64,000 nt of DNA from Pannonibacter sp. SL95 (GTDB taxonomy: Bacteria; Pseudomonadota; Alphaproteobacteria; Rhizobiales; Stappiaceae): positions 1-64,000 of the forward strand of contig NZ_JAPPRC010000003.1 of assembly GCF_026672425.1 (NCBI RefSeq), in the 5' to 3' direction. Positions 23,989-32,840 of this stretch are shown here, piece by piece. Every line of letters begins with the position of its first letter. Within the stretch, counting starts at the first letter, position 1. Under the pieces are notes generated by a model. It was not told the DNA's origin, searched no databases, and was given only the letters and a program-made list of their open reading frames with translations. A program made the position numbers and the translations under genes.

Positions 23989-25491
23989 TTGCCCGTTGAG
24001 ACGAATGCCCTGGACGAGCCCAAGTGTAAGACCGGACCGGTTGTGCGCCGCCTTTCGCGCGGGCTGACGCTGGCGCTTGGCCTTGTGCTTCTGTCCGGAT
24101 GCCAGATGCTGGGCGGCAAGTCTGCGTCGGTTGGCGTGGTGACGCCGGGCACGTTGCGTCCGGGGCTGGCCGCCGACATCGGCGAGCGCGAACATCCGCG
24201 CGTCGTGGCGACCTATGGCGGCGTCTATGAAGACGCTGGCGCGGAGCGCGCCATTGCCTCCGTCGTCGGCCGGCTGGTGGCCGCATCGGATGACCCCAGC
24301 CAAAGCTACCGCATCACCATCCTGAATTCGCCGGCCGTCAACGCCTTCGCGCTGCCGGGTGGCTATCTCTACGTCACGCGCGGCCTGCTGGCGCTGGCGA
24401 CCGACACATCGGAAGTGGCGGCGGTGCTGGCGCATGAAATGGCGCATGTGACCGCCAATCACGCCATCGAACGCCAGCAGAAGGCAGAAGCGGCGGAACT
24501 CGCCAACCGCGTTGTCTCCAACGTGGTGCGCGACCCTGAGCGCGCCCGCGAGGCTGTGCTGTCGTCGCAGCTGTCCTTCGCGCGGTTCTCGCAGGTGCAG
24601 GAACTGCAGGCCGACGTGGTGGGCGTGAAGACCCTGGCTGGCGCGGGCTTTGATCCCTTTGCCGCGGCCCGGTTCCTGTCGTCCATGTCGCAGTTTGCGG
24701 CCTTGCAGAATGCGCGCAAGGATGGCTCCAGCGCGCCGGACTTCCTGTCCTCGCATCCGACAACACCGGAACGCGTGACGCTGGCCGTGCAGGCGGCGCG
24801 GCAGGTCGGCGCGCCGGGCATCGGCGAGCGGGACCGCACAGCCTATCTGTCGAGCATCGACGGCATGCTGTTTGGCGATGATCCGCTGGAAGGCTTCGTG
24901 CGTGGCCGCGACTTCCTGCACAAGGCGCTTGGAATCGGCTTCTCGGTTCCGGCGGGCTATGTGTTGGAGAATTCGCCCGAGGCGGTGCTGGCCAGCAACG
25001 GCGCGGGCACGGCGATGCGCTTTGATGGCGCTGACCTCACCGGTTACGACGACCTGCGCAAATACATGACCGCCGGCTGGATCAACGGCCTGATCCCGGA
25101 AAGCGTGCGCGAGACGACGATCAACGGGCTGCCCGGAGTGGTCGGCTCGGCGATCACGCAAGGCTGGTCGTTCCGGATTGCGGTCGTCCGCATCGGCCGC
25201 AACGGCTATCGCTTCATCTTCGCCAGCCGCGACCCCAATGCGGCTTTCAATGCCGAATACGAGACAACGATCCAGAGTTTCCGCCAGCTGACGCCGACCG
25301 AGCGGGCGCGGCTGCAGTCGCTGCGCATCAAGGTGGTGAAGAGCCAGCCCGGCGACACGGCGCGTCAGCTCGCCATCGGCATGGGCGGCATCGAACCGTC
25401 GCGGCGGCTGGAGTTCTTCTCGGTGCTGAACGGCTTTGGCCCGGATGAGGAAATCCCGGCCGGCACGGCTGTGAAGCTGGTGGTCGACTGA
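23989..25491 (+). CDS. M48-family metalloprotease lipoprotein (BepA/LoiP-like)
   Basis: A 500-residue zinc protease anchored as a lipoprotein. The lipobox LSGC has its Cys at residue 38, and HEMAH (residues 149-153) is the zinc-binding catalytic motif. Downstream, EADVVG-like QADVVGVKTL gives the third ligand. The N-terminal 250 residues form the M48 domain. The C-terminal half has a fold frequently fused to such proteases in Rhizobiales and a LysM-like end (PAGTAVKLVVD). Role: envelope quality control by degrading misfolded outer-membrane proteins. The start is uncertain: TTG 23989 or GTG 24043 (RRLSRGLTLALGLVLLSGC would then be a compact signal peptide). Confidence 0.82.
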   Translation: MPVETNALDEPKCKTGPVVRRLSRGLTLALGLVLLSGCQMLGGKSASVGVVTPGTLRPGLAADIGEREHPRVVATYGGVYEDAGAERAIASVVGRLVAASDDPSQSYRITILNSPAVNAFALPGGYLYVTRGLLALATDTSEVAAVLAHEMAHVTANHAIERQQKAEAAELANRVVSNVVRDPERAREAVLSSQLSFARFSQVQELQADVVGVKTLAGAGFDPFAAARFLSSMSQFAALQNARKDGSSAPDFLSSHPTTPERVTLAVQAARQVGAPGIGERDRTAYLSSIDGMLFGDDPLEGFVRGRDFLHKALGIGFSVPAGYVLENSPEAVLASNGAGTAMRFDGADLTGYDDLRKYMTAGWINGLIPESVRETTINGLPGVVGSAITQGWSFRIAVVRIGRNGYRFIFASRDPNAAFNAEYETTIQSFRQLTPTERARLQSLRIKVVKSQPGDTARQLAIGMGGIEPSRRLEFFSVLNGFGPDEEIPAGTAVKLVVD

Positions 25492-25504
25492 AGGTAAAAC
25501 AAAA

Positions 25505-25525
25505 AGCCGGACCCTGGGTCCGGCT
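25505..25525 (-). terminator. Minus-strand terminator for rpoH
   Basis: AGCCGGACC/GGTCCGGCT stem with CTG loop. On the minus strand it is followed by TTTTTGTTTT, so it ends the rpoH transcript. It forms an inverted pair with the near-identical hairpin at 25668. Confidence 0.65.
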
Positions 25526-25559
25526 TCAGTTTGATGTGATAGCGGGCATTTTTCTCGTT

Positions 25560-25640
25560 CGTCATGGTCGGGCTTGTCCCGACCATCTGCAAGCCATTGA
25601 TTTGCATAGATCCTCGGCACAAGGCCGAGGATGACGAGGG
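25560..25640. repeat. Dispersed palindromic repeat
   Basis: Two hairpins (GTCATGGTCGGGC..., and GATCCTCGGCACAAGGCCGAGG then ATGACG) of the intergenic repeat family that recurs at 26785, 36368, 39240 and 39352. It sits between two outward-facing terminator hairpins. Confidence 0.6.
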
Positions 25641-25667
25641 AGAGGTTTCAGGTTTGTCACCAGTCTG

Positions 25668-25693
25668 AGCCGGACCACTGGGTCCGGCTTTTT
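25668..25693 (+). terminator. Plus-strand terminator for M48 gene
   Basis: AGCCGGACC/GGTCCGGCT stem with ACTG loop, followed by TTTTTCTTTT on the plus strand. Confidence 0.75.
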
Positions 25694-25718
25694 CTTTTCG
25701 TCTTGTAAAGCGCCCGCC

Positions 25719-26621
25719 TCAGCGCATGAAGGCGAGCCGGTCCGGCTGGATCTTCAGGAGCGCGGCGCGCAGCTTTTCCAGCGCGCGGTTTTCGATCTGC
25801 CGGACACGTTCCTTGGAAATGCCCATGGTCTGGCCGATGGCCTCCAGCGTTGCGCTGTCGTCCTTCAGCCTGCGTTCCTCGAGCACACGGCGTTCGCGCT
25901 CGGTGAGCACGCTCATGGCGGAGCGGAGCCAGTGGCGCTGGCGTTCACCGTCGATGTTGTCGCTGACCAGCTCCTCCGGAAGGGGAGCGTCGGAGACCAG
26001 GAAATCCTGCCGATCAGCGGTGCCGCCTTCGGCCTCGTTCAGCGGCGCGTTGAGCGAGGTATCGGGGCCGGACAGGCGCGCGGCCATCATGTCGACATCG
26101 GAGGTGCGCACGCCGAGGGTCTCGGCGATCTTGCGGTGCATCTCGTTGTCGCCGATGCCCTCGTTTTCTGCCGCAAGCTTGGCGCGCAGGCGCCGCAGGT
26201 TGAAGAACAGGGCCTTCTGGGTCGAGGATGTGCCACCACGGACGATGGACCAGTTGCGCAGGATGTAGTCCTGGATCGAAGCGCGGATCCACCAGGTGGC
26301 ATAGGTCGAGAAGCGGACCTCGCGCTCCGGCTCGAACCGTGAGGCGGCTTCCAGCAGGCCGACGTGGCCTTCCTGAATGAGATCGCTCATCGACAGGCCG
26401 AAGCTGCGGAAGCGCGACGCCACCGCAATGACCAGGCGCATGTGCGACAGCGACAGGCGTTCAAGGGCCTTTTGATCGCCCTCCGAGCGCCATTTCACCG
26501 CCAGCTCGTGTTCTTCCTCGCGGGTCAGATAGGGCGCGGACATTGCGGCCTTGACCAGGTGCCGCCGGTCGCTGATCGATGCAGACATGATGGCATCGCT
26601 CCTCATCGTTTGCTGATCCAT
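25719..26621 (-). CDS. rpoH: RNA polymerase sigma-32 factor, RpoH2 type
   Basis: A 300-residue sigma factor. QKALFFNLRR (the RpoH box) identifies the sigma-32 family. Region 2 is SMSDLIQEGHVGLLEAASRF and FSTYATWWIRASIQDYILRN; region 4 is AIGQTMGISKERVRQIENRA. The N-terminus (SAPYLTREEEHELAVKW) matches the second RpoH paralogue of alphaproteobacteria, which controls oxidative and photo-stress genes rather than the main heat-shock set. Single gene on the minus strand; a terminator with outward T-run lies before 25530. Start MDQQ at 26621 is accepted; the internal MSAS at residue 13 is a close alternative. Confidence 0.9.
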   Translation of the reverse strand: MDQQTMRSDAIMSASISDRRHLVKAAMSAPYLTREEEHELAVKWRSEGDQKALERLSLSHMRLVIAVASRFRSFGLSMSDLIQEGHVGLLEAASRFEPEREVRFSTYATWWIRASIQDYILRNWSIVRGGTSSTQKALFFNLRRLRAKLAAENEGIGDNEMHRKIAETLGVRTSDVDMMAARLSGPDTSLNAPLNEAEGGTADRQDFLVSDAPLPEELVSDNIDGERQRHWLRSAMSVLTERERRVLEERRLKDDSATLEAIGQTMGISKERVRQIENRALEKLRAALLKIQPDRLAFMR

Positions 26622-26784
26622 GTACGCCGTCTCATCGACAGTAGATCAATCGCACGCGATGAATCTGGCCTCCACGGCCTCACATTTCCGGCACTTCAGC
26701 CGTGGCGGGACGTCGCAGGCTGACAGGATGGAACCGCGGCGGGGGCTGGCGCCCGGGTTGCCAGACTGATCGTGCCTGCATCGC

Positions 26785-26915
26785 CGTCATCCCGGCCAAA
26801 CGAAGCGCCGAGCCGGGACCGGAGAGTTGAGGTCTGCTTTTTTCAAAGAGCTGGATGCGGAAACGCTTTGGCTCTCCGGTCCCGGATCTCCGCTTCGCTC
26901 TCGTCCGGGATGACG
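26785..26915. repeat. Dispersed inverted repeat (same family as 36368-36496)
   Basis: Arms at about 26785-26826 and 26872-26915 (CGTCATCCCGG...GGGACCGGAGAG and its inverse) pair as a long imperfect hairpin between rpoH and carD. A near-identical pair occurs at 36368-36496. Confidence 0.75.
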
Positions 26916-26935
26916 AATGGGGTCCGTCAGAAAGC

Positions 26936-26964
26936 AAAAAGGCCCGGCAGGGGTCTGCCGGGCC
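26936..26964 (-). terminator. carD terminator
   Basis: Stem GGCCCGGCAG (26941-26950) and CTGCCGGGCC (26955-26964) with loop GGGT. On the minus strand a run of T follows, so it ends the carD transcript 35 bases after its stop. Confidence 0.85.
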
Positions 26965-26998
26965 TCCGAAAGATAGGAAAGGTGCGCTGACCGGTGGA

Positions 26999-27583
26999 TC
27001 AGGCGGCCTCTTCCTGGTCGCCATCGGTCTCGTCGTCGACGCCATCGAGCGCCTTGGCGCGGGCCGGGGTCTTGGCGAGGTTCTGCTCGATCTGCTTGAC
27101 GGCTTCCGTCTCGGTGCACTTGTTCACGGCCGCGATTTCGCGGGCCATGCGGTCGAGGGCAGCTTCATAGAGCTGGCGTTCGGAGTAGGACTGTTCCGGC
27201 TGGGTGTCGGAGCGATACAGATCGCGCACGACTTCGGAAATGGCCAGCAGGTCGCCAGAGTTGATCTTGGCTTCGTATTCCTGCGCGCGGCGGCTCCACA
27301 TGGTGCGCTTGACGCGCGGACGGCCGCGGACGGTTTCCAGGGCCTTCTTGATCGCCGGAGCGTCGGCGAGCTTGCGCATGCCCACGGTCGCGATCTTGGC
27401 GACCGGAACGCGCAAGGTCATCTTGTCCTTTTCAAAGCTGATCACCAGCAGTTCCAGCGTGTGGCCGGCGACGCTCTGTTCTTCGATGGCCATGATCTGG
27501 CCGACACCATGTGCCGGATAAACGATGTGCTCACCAGTCTTGAAACCCTGACGCTGCGCGGTCTTCTTAGTCATGGTTGCCAT
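26999..27583 (-). CDS. carD: CarD-family transcription regulator
   Basis: A 194-residue CarD regulator. It binds the RNA polymerase beta lobe and stabilises open promoter complexes, often at rRNA promoters. Markers: HIVYPAHGVGQIMAIEEQS for the RNAP-interacting domain (residues about 20-38), KIATVGMRKLADAPAIKKAL, and a DNA-binding C-terminal half with RPRVKRTMWSRRAQEYEAKI. Acidic C-terminal end. I place the start at ATG 27583 (AAGG with 4-base spacing, and GGAG further out); 27574 (MTKK) is possible. A longer ORF upstream is spurious. Confidence 0.9.
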   Translation of the reverse strand: MATMTKKTAQRQGFKTGEHIVYPAHGVGQIMAIEEQSVAGHTLELLVISFEKDKMTLRVPVAKIATVGMRKLADAPAIKKALETVRGRPRVKRTMWSRRAQEYEAKINSGDLLAISEVVRDLYRSDTQPEQSYSERQLYEAALDRMAREIAAVNKCTETEAVKQIEQNLAKTPARAKALDGVDDETDGDQEEAA

Positions 27584-27999
27584 ACGCCTTGTAACTCCTG
27601 CGCAGTTGCCGGCCCTTGGGGCCGTATCATGCCGCCTTGGAGGCGGCACGTGTTTGTGTTGAAACGAAAGCCGGGCGCGCGGAAGCAAGAGAAAGCGCCG
27701 CACCAGTCTTTACGTCTATGGATGATCAGTCGTCGGAGACTGCATGCCCCAGCGGGTCGCTTTTCACCTGGTTTACTGTGGCGCGAAGCAATGCCTCACA
27801 CACAATCCAGTGCTGGACTGCGACCATAAAAAAACCTCCAGTGGGAGGGGGGAGCCAAAGACTGCGACGACAACTTCAGTAAGCTAGCACAAAAACCATG
27901 AATTCCAAAGCAGAAAGCGCACAGGCTGAGTCCAGCCCATGCGCCCACCCCCGTTACGCAAGGGCAAGTTTGCAGGATTCACGGTAACCGGCAGCCATG
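27584..27999. other. Intergenic region between fdxA and carD
   Basis: About 415 bases without a gene. It contains a minus-strand terminator for fdxA (27828-27848) and must hold the carD promoter. I see no other structure. Confidence 0.6.
27828..27848 (-). terminator. fdxA terminator candidate
   Basis: On the minus strand CCTCC-CACT-GGAGG is followed by seven Ts. It lies about 150 bases beyond the fdxA stop and 245 before the carD start, so it separates the two units. Confidence 0.65.
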
Positions 28000-28338
28000 T
28001 CAGGCGCCCGTCGGCCCCTTCGGAGAGAAGTGGTTCTCAAGCTTGTTCTTGATGCCGTCGAACTCGGGCGCCTCGGGCAGCGCATCCTTCTTCTCGGTGA
28101 TATTGGGCCATTTTGCCGCATATTCGGCGTTCAGCTCGATCCACTTCTCGAGGCCGGGCTCGGTGTCCGGCAGGATCGCCTCGGCCGGGCATTCCGGCTC
28201 ACAGACGCCGCAGTCGATGCACTCGTCCGGGTTGATGACGAGCATGTTCTCGCCCTCGTAGAAGCAATCCACCGGGCAGACTTCGACGCAGTCCGTGTAC
28301 TTGCACTTGATGCAGTTGTCAGTGACGACGTAGGTCAT
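28000..28338 (-). CDS. fdxA: Ferredoxin FdxA (7Fe type)
   Basis: A 112-residue ferredoxin. [20 protein letters not shown] followed by CPVDCFYEG holds the [3Fe-4S]/[4Fe-4S] cysteines of seven-iron ferredoxins (CxxCxxxxC pattern with a following CP). [13 protein letters not shown] provides the second cluster. Start ATG 28338 begins MTYVV as in all FdxA. A longer frame upstream lacks support. The gene sits between carD and an S4-domain gene, a fixed arrangement in Rhizobiales. Confidence 0.92.
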   Translation of the reverse strand: MTYVVTDNCIKCKYTDCVEVCPVDCFYEGENMLVINPDECIDCGVCEPECPAEAILPDTEPGLEKWIELNAEYAAKWPNITEKKDALPEAPEFDGIKNKLENHFSPKGPTGA

Positions 28339-28527
28339 CGCGATCCTCTTGCTGATGGCCGTCCCATGGGACCGGTTCGCCCGCCCGTTGGTCGCAGGCT
28401 TTGGCCAAGGCACCGTTTCTGGGCCGCTTGGGTATCTCGTTTGGCTTTTCCTGGCAAGCAAACTAAGGCGAGACGGGGCGCTGGGAAAGAAAAGGTGATG
28501 CGTCTCGTTGCCTCTCCGGGGATCAAC

Positions 28528-28980
28528 TTACTCCGGATCGTCCATTTCGGGCCCCAAACCATCCATCAGCGTGCTGCCGCCGAATTCGGTGAAAGCATCC
28601 ATGCGCCGGCGATCGCGTTTGGTCGGGCGTCCGGAACCAGGATCACGGGCGGCAACGCGCTGAGGTTTTGCGCCCTGGTCTGCCGGCGCGGGTGGCGGCG
28701 TCAGGTCCTTGTAAAGCAGTTGCGCTTCGGGAGCGGGGCCGCGGCGTGTGCCGAGGCCCAGGATCTCCAGCACCAGAACCCGCCGCTCAAGAGCGATGGT
28801 CAGCACGTCGCCGACGCGGACGGCCTTGCTGGCGCTGTCGATCTTGTCGCGGTTGACCCGGACATGACCTCCGGTGGCCAGCTTCTGCGCCAGCGTGCGC
28901 GACTTCGTGACCCTGGCGAACCAGAGCCACTTGTCGATCCGCTGTGAGGGCTGCGGGCCTGCCGGAGATGCCTGGCTCAG
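28528..28980 (-). CDS. S4-domain RNA-binding protein (HslR-like), CTG start
   Basis: A 150-residue heat-shock/ribosome-binding S4 protein. The S4 motif is QRIDKWLWFARVTKSRTLAQ followed by KLATGGHVRVNRDKIDSASK. The C-terminus is Pro/Lys-rich and basic. In this frame there is no ATG, GTG or TTG upstream of the S4 motif; the first GTG is internal at 28806, which would cut off the motif. The only well-placed start is CTG 28980 with AAAGG 6 bases upstream, overlapping the stop of the displaced helicase tail (CTGA). So either translation starts at CTG or the sequence has an error at this base. HslR binds stalled 50S-tRNA complexes. Confidence 0.72.
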   Translation of the reverse strand: MSQASPAGPQPSQRIDKWLWFARVTKSRTLAQKLATGGHVRVNRDKIDSASKAVRVGDVLTIALERRVLVLEILGLGTRRGPAPEAQLLYKDLTPPPAPADQGAKPQRVAARDPGSGRPTKRDRRRMDAFTEFGGSTLMDGLGPEMDDPE

Positions 28981-29381
28981 GACTTGCCTTTTTCCATGCT
29001 GGCCTTCAGCGCCATCAGGGCGGCGAAGGGCGAGTTCGGATCAATCGGCTTGTCGGCACGCGGGGCACGATCACGGTTGCCCTGATCGCGGTTGCCCTGG
29101 TCACGGCCACCCTGGCCCTGCGGCTTGCCACCCTTGCGGTCATCCCGGCGCGGGCCGCCACGACGGTCTTCGCCGCGCGAAGCCCCCTCGGGACGGTTGC
29201 CATCGCCACGGCGGCCTTCGGGACGAGCACCATCGCGGGACCCTTCCGGGCCACCTTCGCGCTTGCCCTGATGCGGACGGCGGTCGCCACGGCCCTGGCC
29301 ACGGCCTTCGCCCTGGCCCTGACCTTGACCCTGGCCGCGATTGCGATCGCCACCACGGCGGGCTTCGCCTTCGGGCTTAGC
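28977..29381 (-). other. Out-of-frame C-terminal tail of helicase gene
   Basis: Continues the helicase in another frame. It begins AKPEGEARRGGDRNRG, runs through Gly/Arg/Gln repeats (GQGQGQGEGRGQGRGD) and ends with the motif SPFAALMALKASMEKGKS. That ending is typical of the C-terminus of full-length homologues, so this stretch belongs to the helicase reading frame but is displaced by one indel at about 29379-29390. Confidence 0.7.
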
Positions 29382-32124
29382 CACGGCGTTCGCCACGGCC
29401 CGGGCGCCAGATGTCGATGGTGACGGTTTCCAGCTCGGGTGCGTCGGCAGAAGCCTCGGCACCCGCATCAGCGGCAGCCGGTTCGACCGGCGTCGCCTCG
29501 GCAGCCGGGGCGTCCTGCGAAACCGCGTCGGTTGCCGGGATTTCAGCCGCGACGTCTGCAACTTCGGCGGTCTGTTCGGCCGAGGCTTCCGTCTCGACCG
29601 GTGCGGCCTCGGCAACGGCTTCGGCGGCCTTCGCCTTGGCGCTGACCGGGCGCTGGATCTCGCGCTTTTCGGCGCGGTAGCCGAGCGACTTCAGGATCTC
29701 GGCGAAGTCCTCGCCGGCGCAGCCGAGCAGCGACGTCATCGCCACGGTGACGGTGAAGGCACCGCCCTGGGCGATGGCACCGTCAGGCGGCGTGATGGTC
29801 GGATCGAGCGGCTTCCAGGCGATGAGCGGACGGATCAGGTCGGCCAGACGCTCCAGGATGTCGACGCGCACGGCGCGCGGGCCGCAGACGCGGAAGCCGA
29901 CGACCTTGTAGAGCGACTTGTCGATCGAGGTGTCCACCGTGATCGAGGTCCGGCCAGAGGCGGAAAGCTGCGGCAGTTCCGCGAGGCCCGGCATGTCCGG
30001 GGTGCCATGCTTCAAAGCCCAGAGCTGGGCGAGCAACTGGCTCGGTGCCGGCTTCAGCAGCGCAGGCACATAGATGTTGTAGGCGCCAAAACGCACGCCC
30101 AGCTTGCGCATGGAAGCGCGCATGTCCTGGTCGAGCTGACGGATCTCGTTGGCAGCGTCCTGACGCTCGAGAATGCCGAGGCTTTCGTAGATGCGGAAGG
30201 CGATGCCACGGGCCAGACCCTCAAGCCCTTCAGCGTCCTTCAGGTCGGTGAGCGGCTTCAGCAGCGTGCCGATGTGCGCCTTGAGCCAGAGATTGACGCG
30301 TTCCTGCACCTTGTCCCGGGCCGGGCCGGTCAGGTGTTCGTCCGCGAGCAGAACGAAGCCGGGGGCGAGGGCATCCTCGCCAGCCGTCAGCTTGGCAACC
30401 GGTTCACCCTGCCAGCGAATGGTGCCTTCGCTCGACAGGACAAAATCCTCGTTCGGGGCACGACCCAGGCGATCAGCCCGGGTTTCGATCTCGCTCGCCA
30501 GCGCCTTCTGGGCTGCGGCGCGAACGGCTTTGCCCTCCGGGCTGTCCGCTACCGCGTCGGGTGCGAAGCGGAAGCCCTGCAGGCGGCCAATATGCTGGCC
30601 CTCCACAAGCACGTCTCCGCTCGGCGTGATTTCCGCTTCCAGCATGGCGTTCTCTCTCAAACGTCTCATCAATACGCTTGTCCGCCTGTCAACGAAACGC
30701 TGGGTCAAGCGTTCGTGCAAGGCGTCCGACAGTCTGTCTTCTATGCCGCGGGTGATGCCCTGCCAGTAGGCGGGGTCTTTCAGCCAGTCGACACGGTTGG
30801 CAACGAAAGTCCAGGTGCGGATGTGCGCAATCCGGTTCGCCAGTGTGTCGATATCACCATCCACCCTGTCTGCGAAAGCCACTTGACGCTGAAACCAGTC
30901 ATCGTCGACGTGGCCGTTGCGCACGAGCAACGTGTAAAGCTGCGTCAAGAGGTCCGCATGGTTGGCGGGCGCTATCTTCCGGTAGTCCGGAACCTGGCAT
31001 ACATCCCATAGCAGTTCGATGCGTGCCTGTGCACGCGCCATGTCGCGGATGTCGGCATCGCGGGCGGCGTGTTCAAGGGCAAGAATGTCATCGCCGACCG
31101 GCGCACGCGTCAGTCCTTCCTCGCGCGGCGGCAGGTCAAGGCTCTCGCGCAGGGCGGTCAGCGAGGAAAAGTCGAGCTGGCTGTTACGCCACTGCAGGAC
31201 CTTCAGCGAATCGAACCGGTGGCTTTCGATGGCCTCGACGAGGTCATCGTCGAAGGGATCGACGCGGCCCGTGACGCCAAAGGTGCCATCCCGCATGTGC
31301 CGGCCCGCGCGGCCTGCAATCTGGGCCATCTCGGACGGATTGAGCGCCCGGTACTGGTAGCCGTCGTATTTGCGGTTGCCGGCAAAGGCGATGTGGTCGA
31401 CATCCAGATTAAGGCCCATGCCGATGGCATCGGTGGCCACGAGATAGTCGACATCGCCGTTCTGGAACAGTTCGACCTGGGCATTGCGTGTGCGCGGGCT
31501 GAGCGAGCCCAGCACCACGGCCGCACCGCCGCGCTGGCGGCGGATCAGCTCGGCGATGGCGTAGACTTCAGAGGCAGAGAAGGCGACCGCAGCCGACCGG
31601 CCCGGCAGGCGCGTGATCTTCTTCGAGCCGGCGTAGGTGAGCACCGACATGCGCGGCCGCGTGACCACGTTCAGGCCTGGGATCAGCTTTTCGAGGAGCG
31701 GGCGGACAGTTGCCGCGCCCAGCAGCAGCGTCTCGGAGCGTCCACGCAGGTTGAGAATGCGATTGGTGAAGACGTGGCCGCGATCCAGATCGGCGGCGAG
31801 CTGCACCTCGTCGATGGCGACAAATTCGGTGTTGAGGTCGAGCGGCATCGCCTCGACCGTGGAGACCCAGAAGCGCGGCGACTTCGGGATGATCTTTTCC
31901 TCGCCCGTGATAAGGGCGACGGCTGCCTCGCCCGCGCGGGACACAAGCCGGGTGTAGACCTCTCGCGCAAGAAGGCGAAGCGGCAGGCCGATAAGGCCGG
32001 ACGGCTGGGCGAGCATCCGCTCGATGGCCAGATGCGTCTTGCCAGTGTTGGTCGGGCCGAGCACCGCGGTCACGGTTCTGGAGCGGGCGGCCGGCGGCAA
32101 CGGCAGGGTCTTGATCGGAGGCAT
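29377..32124 (-). CDS. SUV3-like DEAD/DEAH helicase (frameshifted before its tail)
   Basis: A 915-residue helicase of the type found upstream of the S4 gene and fdxA in Rhizobiales. GPTNTGKTH (residues about 22-30) is Walker A; AIDEVQLAADLDRG is the DEVQ-type motif II; the helicase C-terminal domain has ATDAIGMGLNLDVDHIAFAG and QIAGRAGRHMRDG. The long C-terminal part includes regions of alternating acidic and basic content. The frame stops at 29377 (WRPGRGERRG) and the conserved Arg/Gly-rich tail is in another frame to 28977. Removing one base near 29381-29390 would join them to about 1,045 residues. The helicase core is intact; the tail may be dispensable or the indel a sequencing error. Confidence 0.82.
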   Translation of the reverse strand: MPPIKTLPLPPAARSRTVTAVLGPTNTGKTHLAIERMLAQPSGLIGLPLRLLAREVYTRLVSRAGEAAVALITGEEKIIPKSPRFWVSTVEAMPLDLNTEFVAIDEVQLAADLDRGHVFTNRILNLRGRSETLLLGAATVRPLLEKLIPGLNVVTRPRMSVLTYAGSKKITRLPGRSAAVAFSASEVYAIAELIRRQRGGAAVVLGSLSPRTRNAQVELFQNGDVDYLVATDAIGMGLNLDVDHIAFAGNRKYDGYQYRALNPSEMAQIAGRAGRHMRDGTFGVTGRVDPFDDDLVEAIESHRFDSLKVLQWRNSQLDFSSLTALRESLDLPPREEGLTRAPVGDDILALEHAARDADIRDMARAQARIELLWDVCQVPDYRKIAPANHADLLTQLYTLLVRNGHVDDDWFQRQVAFADRVDGDIDTLANRIAHIRTWTFVANRVDWLKDPAYWQGITRGIEDRLSDALHERLTQRFVDRRTSVLMRRLRENAMLEAEITPSGDVLVEGQHIGRLQGFRFAPDAVADSPEGKAVRAAAQKALASEIETRADRLGRAPNEDFVLSSEGTIRWQGEPVAKLTAGEDALAPGFVLLADEHLTGPARDKVQERVNLWLKAHIGTLLKPLTDLKDAEGLEGLARGIAFRIYESLGILERQDAANEIRQLDQDMRASMRKLGVRFGAYNIYVPALLKPAPSQLLAQLWALKHGTPDMPGLAELPQLSASGRTSITVDTSIDKSLYKVVGFRVCGPRAVRVDILERLADLIRPLIAWKPLDPTITPPDGAIAQGGAFTVTVAMTSLLGCAGEDFAEILKSLGYRAEKREIQRPVSAKAKAAEAVAEAAPVETEASAEQTAEVADVAAEIPATDAVSQDAPAAEATPVEPAAADAGAEASADAPELETVTIDIWRPGRGERRG

Positions 32125-32840
32125 CGCGGCGGGTGCTTTGTTGCGGCCTTGCAGGTTGATGGTCCATCCGGTCCCGGAAGGGGCGAGCGGTCCGCTGAAG
32201 AGGCTGTCCCGCAGGCGGTATCGTCAGGCGGGGAGCCAAGTTGACGGCTGTCTAGCACAGGCCTGACGGCTCTGTCCCCCCTTCATTTTGCTGCCCTTGG
32301 GAGAGGTGTTTGACCACACGCGGAACGAGTCTGGAACAAAGCGCGCCCGAATCGCTGACATTCGTTGATTCAGGATTTGTTCCCTACGACATGTAGCATT
32401 GGCGGGGTATGCTGATACGAAATCATGAATCTGCCCAAGGATTTGGCAGGGTTTTCGGGCGTTGTGGGTGAATCGGTCCAGATCACGTCAAGTGTCAACA
32501 TCCGGTAAATTGGAACAGGAATTTTACAACCCGTTGCTGCAACCTGTTGCACACTTCGGGAACACAGCGCGGACGAATCGCTGACAATACGATGTTCCGG
32601 ACCTGTTCTTCCTGCATCTTGTGTCGAGATGAATTCCATCCACCAGATGAGCCAGAAGCGGTCGCGATGGTTTTTGATGTAACCAATTTGCCGGTTCCAG
32701 ATGTTAAGGGAAGTGTCCCATTTCTGGCCGACAGGCTGTTCTGATGCATCATTGACCGTTAGGTCAGCGATACTGGCCCTTTCCTTGCACATCATCCCTT
32801 TGTATGAGTCGTCGCCATCGATCCAAGGGAGGGTACGAGC
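32125..32840. other. 716-base intergenic region, no gene
   Basis: Between the helicase (minus) and pyruvate carboxylase (plus), so two divergent promoters belong here. Two diverged copies of about 30 bases occur at 32331-32367 and 32552-32594 (GGAACAAAGCGCGCCCGAATC and GGAACACAGCGCGGACGAATC like). No ORF here is convincing. Confidence 0.55.

Noticed and set aside
23782-25620. A 612-residue open frame on the minus strand
   Set aside because: Antisense to the M48 protease gene, which carries HEMAH, a lipobox and full family structure.
27584-28000. A small gene between fdxA and carD
   Set aside because: Short frames only, with no ribosome-binding site or family pattern; a terminator hairpin lies inside.
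29377-29400. Programmed frameshift in the helicase
   Set aside because: No slippery heptamer in correct phase. The shift needed is of one base in a simple repeat and is better explained by an indel.
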